DNA of 64,000 nucleotides from Tissierellia bacterium. GTDB taxonomy: Bacteria; Bacillota; Clostridia; Tissierellales; Peptoniphilaceae. Both the position numbers and the translations under genes were made by a program. The stretch's first letter is position 1. Every line of letters starts with the position of its first letter. The notes under the pieces were generated by a model that was given only the letters and a program-made list of their open reading frames with translations, did no database searches and had not been told where the DNA came from. Positions 59,601 to 64,000 of the stretch are shown one piece after another. Location: the NCBI GenBank assembly GCA_030529425.1, contig JAUMWX010000007.1, forward strand, positions 1 through 64,000. Direction: 5' to 3'.

Positions 59601-60247
59601 TTGAAGGCAAGATAGACAGAGTTGATAAATTTTTGGTTGACGGGGAAGAATTTTACAGGGTTATAGATTATAAAACGGGAAATAAGTCATTTGATATAGC
59701 TAAAACATTTAATGGTATAGATATACAATTGATAATATATCTGTATGCCGTTGTAAACACCTCGGAGAATAGGCATCCTCTCGGTTGTTTTTATTTGAGA
59801 TTAAACGACAATTATTCAATAAAGGGCGAAGACTATTTTGAGGAACAGATACTTGAACATTATAAACTTGATGGAATACAGATCAATGATGTAAATATTA
59901 TCAATAAAATAGACGGAAGTTTTGATGATTCCAAAAAGCCTTTTTCTCAAGTAATTAATTTCACTTCAAGGGGAAGTGATTTTTCAAAAGTCAACAATGT
60001 GATTGACAAAATGACCTTTGAAAATCTGTTCAAACATATCATAAAGATGGTGGAAAACAATATACATGAAATATTGAATGGAGAAATTGATATAAAACCG
60101 TATAGTTTTTCGAATAAAAAACCATGTGACCTATGTGAATATAAGGCTATTTGTCAGGAAAAATATTCTAAAATCGACTATTTGGATAAATATAATTGGG
60201 AAAATATTAAAGAAATATTAGGAGAGAAAAACGATGGACGAAAATAA
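56648..60247 (+). CDS. addB: AddB/RexB-type nuclease subunit
   Basis: Large subunit (1199 residues) of the ATP-dependent double-strand-break end-processing nuclease. The N-terminal VYLVVPEQSTLGSE and the C-terminal nuclease domain with YKSCPYRHFIRYGL, VIDYKTG and PCDLCEYKAIC (cysteines of the iron-sulfur staple) identify AddB/RexB. The P-loop GRxGSGKT at the start of B. subtilis AddB is absent, as I recall for streptococcal RexB. It overlaps addA by 14 bases. Confidence 0.9.
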   Translation: MKAIISRYPKVNKEYMYNLIREDIERNNQVYLVVPEQSTLGSEIEAYDNLGIDSSINFSIKSFRTIVREIIDTLGGRAKRTISENAQIMALKMILNSEREKLKAYQKSVKDNGFTELLLEMIKEIKSNSIDIEDFKKAKKNYEKALSNQGKNSREDTFFNKLSDFILIFEKYNEKINKIGLDANDLFSESISKIKNIPQFGRINFYFDRFHDMSQQELDMLKEIDKISPKCVINMVLDERLVDDRNDYTIVKDRDVFETSLKFYNSVKSFTSIISPNKEKYEKTKNSIDNLLEGMFSYEPAKNIKEGSKNIQFQRFSNTSEEVENLSISIKKDIVEEGYFYRDIAVIATNRDEYFRLLKRDFDINGIPYFIDDTRNLMDNPMAKYLKSSLALLGSNLKWDKIIQYFKHSFIQVDEQKLLDFQNYVSSRKLRGDMLFDDRYFNLNSDEYLEDRIILENTIEIRDTLKEIFSCVEDGYEMVKNSGGNKTLKDYARNLYRFVSNEVTLKNYIEYEKFLETENRSDLADENKLVWKNFVEIIDDLANISGDEKIEFLDFKEMISHSIDRIKIGIIPPGQDQVIIGDITRSRLINVKKMYILGMSNLYYPVSNQRIDLFLEDEKKILNEQNIFLKDTVINRDYNSMLSFYEQLSIPVDSVKFSFSLVNSMNEAMSDSYINEWIKKYIFIYWVKEKLLEADDRYMFYLNQYGEYIIENSVNKSDRVKDRIIQNLDIMSKISFDNDFKKVLNRLFDDIDILMNSENYRDNIYSKSKLSYYLPDVFNTILEEKYLSSEEKIFYQKVYSEIEDSKEYKHINNAIINSENEHLLRNTRNYKLKIKENLAKKIYSNKRISITQLESYKSCPYRHFIRYGLKPREKYNYDISSMEIGNLAHNITEKLINPNYVFLADEYEKIFDQNYESSIDARRKDDPRNRFFMKKIKSTIRKGMENLAKQINISRPDEIFSEQKYGFNQLFNPVEIEVDGKIFNIEGKIDRVDKFLVDGEEFYRVIDYKTGNKSFDIAKTFNGIDIQLIIYLYAVVNTSENRHPLGCFYLRLNDNYSIKGEDYFEEQILEHYKLDGIQINDVNIINKIDGSFDDSKKPFSQVINFTSRGSDFSKVNNVIDKMTFENLFKHIIKMVENNIHEILNGEIDIKPYSFSNKKPCDLCEYKAICQEKYSKIDYLDKYNWENIKEILGEKNDGRK

Positions 60248-63200
60248 TGCAAAGGACACTCCTAAGATAAATTTGACTGATGACCAGAGGGCGGCAATTT
60301 ATACAAGAAATAAAAATATCATCGTTTCGGCACAAGCGGGTGCCGGAAAAACATTTTCGCTTGTAAAGAGGATTTTGTCTTTGATTGAGGACGACGGCTA
60401 CGATATTGAAAAAATGTTGATTGTTACATTTACAAATAAGGCTGCAGCCGAGATGAAGGACAGGATAAAAAAAGCTTTGGGAGAGGCGATAAAAAATGCT
60501 GAAGAAATAAATCGAAGATTAAGGCTTCAAAAGCAATATATTAGTATAAACAATGCTCAAATATCCACAATGCACTCTTTTTGTATAAATGTAATCAGGT
60601 CATATTTCTACAAAATAGGGAAAAACCCGGATTTTAAAATAATTACGGATGGAAATGTAAATTTAATTAAGTGGGACGCTATAGAAGAGGTATTCGAAAA
60701 ATATTATAGAGAAGAAGACGAAGAAATATTGAGCTTGATAAGAGATTATAATTCAGGATACTCAGATGACAAAATTAAACTGATGATTCTGGACTTATAT
60801 AATTTTTTACAAAGTCAAAAAGATCCGTTCGGTTGGTATGATTACTATCTATATAATTTATGGTCCGAGGATATGACAGAGGATGAATTATATGATAAAC
60901 AGGAAAAAATAAGACTTGACTATATCAGAAAACATTTGGGAAAATATATTTCTTATATAAACGACAACGAATCTTATATCAAGGAATTGTCGGAAGAATA
61001 CCCATCAGTTTCAAAACTTTACTTAAACTTAATAGAAGATAGGGAAATAATTCAGGAGATATCCGGTTTTAAGACTATTAAAGAAGTAGCAGAAAAAACA
61101 AAATTTAAAATTTTTCCCAATTTAAATAGAATTTCACTAAAAAAACTGCCGGAAGAAGAGCTTGCAAAAAACGAATCGGTAAAACAGGAAATATCAGAAA
61201 TAATAAATGAGTACAGAGAACCTTTGAAATATTTTTTTGCTACAGGTCTATTCAATGAGAACATCGTGGAAGAAACGAGGGAAATTTATCAAAATTTACT
61301 TATTCTCAGGAAAATATTGATTGATTTTGATGTAATTTTCAAGAGGATGAAAAACGATAAAAAAGGGATTGATTTCTCCGATGCTGAACATCTTACAATA
61401 GAATTACTTAAAGAAGATGATGTAAGAAAAGATCTGACTGATAAATTCGACTTTATTTTTTTTGACGAATATCAAGATGCCAACCGAATTCAAAATTATA
61501 TAGTTGAACAAATATCCAGGGAGAATAACTTGTTTTTTGTAGGAGATATCAAACAGTCAATTTATAAATTCAGATTGGCTGACCCGAGTATATTTAATGA
61601 AAGATATAAGAATTACAACTCGAAGGAGGGGACGAATATTGCAATTGATTTCAAGGTCAACTACAGAACTATAAAGGAGATTTCGTATTTTAACAATTTT
61701 ATTTTTGAAAGTTTAATGACAGCCCAATTGGCTGAAATAGATTATAATACCGAATCTCACAGATTGGTTCCGGGAGTGACGGACGGCGTTCCTAAAGAAG
61801 ATGCGATAGAGATAGTATATATAGTTAAAGATTTAAATGAAAAAGCAAGCATTAAATTCACGGATGAGATTATAGAAATAAAAGACAGGAGTCTGTTGAG
61901 AGAAAATCCCCAAACATTTTATGTCGCAAAGAAAATAAAAGAGAGAATTGAAGCGGGAGAAAATCCGAAGGATTTTGCAATACTTATGAGAAACAGTTCA
62001 TTGATTCAGGAAGTTTGTGATAATTTGGCATTGTTTGAAATTCCGTTTTTTTCGGACTCATACAGCTTTGACTTTGAAAATATAGAAGTGAAATTATTTA
62101 TTGAGATGCTCAGAGCCATAGATAATGATAAAAATGATTTGGTTCTAATTGCGGCGTTAAAGTCGGTTCTTGGAAATCTTACGGAAGATGAACTTGCTGA
62201 AATTCGAGGTGATGACAAAACTGCATCATTCAGTTTTTTGGTTTACGGATATCAGGAAAATGAAAATATGGATAGAAATTTGAAGAATAAAATTTCAGAA
62301 TATTTTTCAACTATTGAAAAATATAGAAATAGGGAGAAAATGATGTCCCTTTCAGACTTCATATACTATGTTTTTGTGGATTCCGGATATAAATCATATA
62401 TTCTTTCTCAGAAAAACGGAAAGAAAAAAATGGACAATATATTAGCTTTTATCGAAGAAGTGGTTTCATTTGAAAAAGATTCCGATCCGGGACTTTACAA
62501 TTTCTTAAATTATCTTGAAAAAATAAAGAGTAGCGGAAATTCTTATACTCCGGGAGCGGAATTGTCCGAAGAAGATAATGTGGTAAGAATAATGACGATG
62601 CATAAGTCGAAAGGATTGGAATTCAAAAATGTATTTTTGTTAAGATTGGATAATAAGTTTAATACATCCGACCTTACCAGAAATTATATTTACAACAATA
62701 ATCTGGGAGTTTCAGTAAAGAAATATATTGAGAATACAAATAATTATAGAGATAATTTTCTGTTTGAACAAATTAAATATGCGAATAATTCAGAGCTTTT
62801 GGCTGAAGAGTCTAGACTTCTCTATGTCGCAATGACAAGAGCGAAAGAAAAGCTTTACCTGGTTGGAGCCGTTAACCTCGGAATAGATGGAATCGGAGAT
62901 GTTTACACAAAAGGTGATTTTTCAAGTTGTAATTCACATTTTAAGTGGATTAATAAGGTATTGTTAAGGGATAAGATTTCAGATGCATTTAAAATGGAAA
63001 ATAATATTTCGGTAAAATCGGATACAGACTACTTTGCAAAATTCGATAGTGCGACGAATGGAGTTGTATTTGATTTGCAAAATCATTCAAATTTAATCAT
63101 CGAAAAAAATGCCATGTTGGAAGAAAGGATGATTGTTTCGAGTGATGATAAAAAAGAATCTTTCATAGATGATTTTAAAAAAGTTCTTCTGTTTAAATAT

Positions 63201-63830
63201 AAAAATCAGGAATATGTATATTTGCCTTATAAGAAAACAGTTACCGAACTTTCGGAGAAAAATGATAATAAAAGCTCGGATTTCAAAGAATATGAAAAGA
63301 TGTTTGAAAATAGTCTTAAAACCGAATTTTCTAGACCTTTGTTTTTAGAAAATAATAAAAAATTGAGTGCAGCTGAAATAGGAACATTAACGCATTATGT
63401 TTTAAGAGTTTTACCATTTAAAAAGTATACTGAAGACGAACTTCGAGATAAGATTGCCGGATTGGTATTTGATGAATTCATTACTCAAGAAGAAGCTAAA
63501 TATTTAAGCATTGAGAAATTGTGGAAGTTTTATAACTCTGATGTATTGGAAAGAATTATAAGCAGTGAAAAATACTATAAAGAAAAATCTTTTACAATGA
63601 AATTTATCGACGGAGATAAGAGTTTTCTGGTAGACGGCCAGGTGGATGTATTCTTTATCGAAAATAATGAAATTGTCATATTGGATTTTAAAACCGACAG
63701 GAGTGTAGAAGAAAACAGATATAGAAATCAACTGAATTTGTATTCGGAGGGATTGGAAAAAGCAACTAAACTCAAAGTTAAAGAAAAAATAATTTATTGG
63801 TACAATTTCGGTAAATTTACAAAAATATAG
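60234..63830 (+). CDS. addA: ATP-dependent helicase/nuclease subunit A
   Basis: UvrD-like helicase with a RecB-family nuclease, 1198 residues. Walker A SAQAGAGKTFSLVKR (about 33-47), motif Ia TFTNKAAAEMKDRI, Walker B FIFFDEYQDANRIQ, motif III VGDIKQSIYKFR, motif V TMHKSKGLEF and motif VI LYVAMTRAKEKLYL. The C-terminal nuclease has IGTLTHYVL and VDVFFIENNEIVILDFKTDRS with the catalytic Asp and Lys. Partner of AddB in double-strand-break repair. ATG 60234 has an AGGAGAG site. A terminator follows at once. Confidence 0.96.
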   Translation: MDENNAKDTPKINLTDDQRAAIYTRNKNIIVSAQAGAGKTFSLVKRILSLIEDDGYDIEKMLIVTFTNKAAAEMKDRIKKALGEAIKNAEEINRRLRLQKQYISINNAQISTMHSFCINVIRSYFYKIGKNPDFKIITDGNVNLIKWDAIEEVFEKYYREEDEEILSLIRDYNSGYSDDKIKLMILDLYNFLQSQKDPFGWYDYYLYNLWSEDMTEDELYDKQEKIRLDYIRKHLGKYISYINDNESYIKELSEEYPSVSKLYLNLIEDREIIQEISGFKTIKEVAEKTKFKIFPNLNRISLKKLPEEELAKNESVKQEISEIINEYREPLKYFFATGLFNENIVEETREIYQNLLILRKILIDFDVIFKRMKNDKKGIDFSDAEHLTIELLKEDDVRKDLTDKFDFIFFDEYQDANRIQNYIVEQISRENNLFFVGDIKQSIYKFRLADPSIFNERYKNYNSKEGTNIAIDFKVNYRTIKEISYFNNFIFESLMTAQLAEIDYNTESHRLVPGVTDGVPKEDAIEIVYIVKDLNEKASIKFTDEIIEIKDRSLLRENPQTFYVAKKIKERIEAGENPKDFAILMRNSSLIQEVCDNLALFEIPFFSDSYSFDFENIEVKLFIEMLRAIDNDKNDLVLIAALKSVLGNLTEDELAEIRGDDKTASFSFLVYGYQENENMDRNLKNKISEYFSTIEKYRNREKMMSLSDFIYYVFVDSGYKSYILSQKNGKKKMDNILAFIEEVVSFEKDSDPGLYNFLNYLEKIKSSGNSYTPGAELSEEDNVVRIMTMHKSKGLEFKNVFLLRLDNKFNTSDLTRNYIYNNNLGVSVKKYIENTNNYRDNFLFEQIKYANNSELLAEESRLLYVAMTRAKEKLYLVGAVNLGIDGIGDVYTKGDFSSCNSHFKWINKVLLRDKISDAFKMENNISVKSDTDYFAKFDSATNGVVFDLQNHSNLIIEKNAMLEERMIVSSDDKKESFIDDFKKVLLFKYKNQEYVYLPYKKTVTELSEKNDNKSSDFKEYEKMFENSLKTEFSRPLFLENNKKLSAAEIGTLTHYVLRVLPFKKYTEDELRDKIAGLVFDEFITQEEAKYLSIEKLWKFYNSDVLERIISSEKYYKEKSFTMKFIDGDKSFLVDGQVDVFFIENNEIVILDFKTDRSVEENRYRNQLNLYSEGLEKATKLKVKEKIIYWYNFGKFTKI

Positions 63831-63850
63831 GCTAACCGACGGTTAGCCTA
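63828..63850. terminator. terminator between addA and the SDR gene
   Basis: A perfect 10-bp GC-rich stem (63828-63837 with 63841-63850) and 3-base loop, ending next to the stop codon of the minus-strand gene. Confidence 0.8.
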
Positions 63851-64000
63851 TTAACATATTCCTCCATTTATTCCTATTACTTGTCCCGTAATGAATTTTG
63901 CTTTATCAGATATTAGAAAATTGATTAAATCCGAAATCTCTTCCGGTTGAGCCAATCTTCCCATCGGAACCTCATCACAGTATGATTTTAAAGCTTCTAT
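63851..64000 (-). CDS. short-chain dehydrogenase (FabG-like), C-terminal end only
   Basis: The minus strand encodes 49 residues in an open frame up to the window edge, ending MGRLAQPEEISDLINFL, then ITGQVIGINGG and Cys before the TAA at 63851-63853. This is the C-terminal signature of short-chain dehydrogenases of the 3-oxoacyl-ACP reductase type, including the conserved GRxxxPEE and TGQ-x-I-x-(V/I)-x-GG motifs. The catalytic Ser-Tyr-Lys part lies beyond the window, so the substrate cannot be named. The gene is convergent with addA. Confidence 0.85.
   Translation of the reverse strand: MEALKSYCDEVPMGRLAQPEEISDLINFLISDKAKFITGQVIGINGGIC

Noticed and set aside
56648-60247. addB as a damaged gene because the P-loop is missing
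   Set aside because: The frame is intact, the iron-sulfur cysteines and nuclease motifs are present, and RexB-type homologues also lack this P-loop as far as I recall.
1-64000. CRISPR arrays, insertion sequences, phage genes, tRNA or rRNA genes
   Set aside because: No regularly spaced repeats, transposase or integrase motifs, or recognisable structural RNA sequences were seen on either strand.

Overview
The window comes from a low-GC, AT-rich Gram-positive bacterium. Strong AGGAGG-type ribosome sites, sigma-A promoters and tight operons with 4- or 8-base overlaps fit a Firmicute. The mix of plsX-acpP-rnc-smc-ftsY, acetate kinase, methylglyoxal synthase, a Tad-type pilus remnant and host-glycan enzymes suggests an anaerobic or aerotolerant host-associated coccus of the Tissierellia/Peptoniphilaceae type (Helcococcus, Peptoniphilus and relatives). 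That placement is inferred from protein flavour, not from a marker gene. I saw no rRNA, tRNA, CRISPR array, transposase or phage genes.

Layout. 1-4950: the end of a surface/Tad-pilus operon (TadE-like protein, prepilin peptidase, WG-repeat protein, FHA protein). 4965-7691: tmcAL (minus strand), ackA and rpmF. 7968-15626: housekeeping operon plsX-acpP-rnc-radical SAM-smc-ftsY. 15689-19958: mgsA, a secreted cell-wall-binding C39-like protease, a cupin, a GH18 hydrolase and a rhodanese lipoprotein. 20200-28302: a SatD/DUF3307 pair and a redox/oxygen-linked set (DUF438-hemerythrin-PAS protein, DUF1622 protein, AhpC, DUF454 protein and two CydDC-like ABC half-transporters).

28426-52266 is the most interesting part: a 24-kb glycan-utilisation island. 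It encodes a BgaA-type GH2 beta-galactosidase; a 1624-residue GH84-sialidase-GH84 fusion; a complete ABC importer (MsmK-type ATPase, membrane protein, LplB- and LplC-type permeases, solute-binding lipoprotein) behind a strong promoter whose -35 box lies inside a perfect catabolite-response (cre) sequence; a GH110 alpha-1,3-galactosidase; a GH38 alpha-mannosidase; a GH125 exo-alpha-1,6-mannosidase; a divergent RpiR regulator; two ROK kinases; and a GH1 enzyme with a partly phospho-sugar-type pocket. None of the hydrolases in the island has a visible signal peptide, so the simplest reading is that capped host glycans (sialylated and alpha-galactosylated N-glycan-like chains) are imported intact and dismantled inside the cell.

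52477-64000: arginase, a MurE-type ligase, QueT under a preQ1-I riboswitch, a zinc-motif ROK glucokinase, the AddB/AddA recombination nuclease pair, and the 3' end of a short-chain dehydrogenase running off the window on the minus strand.
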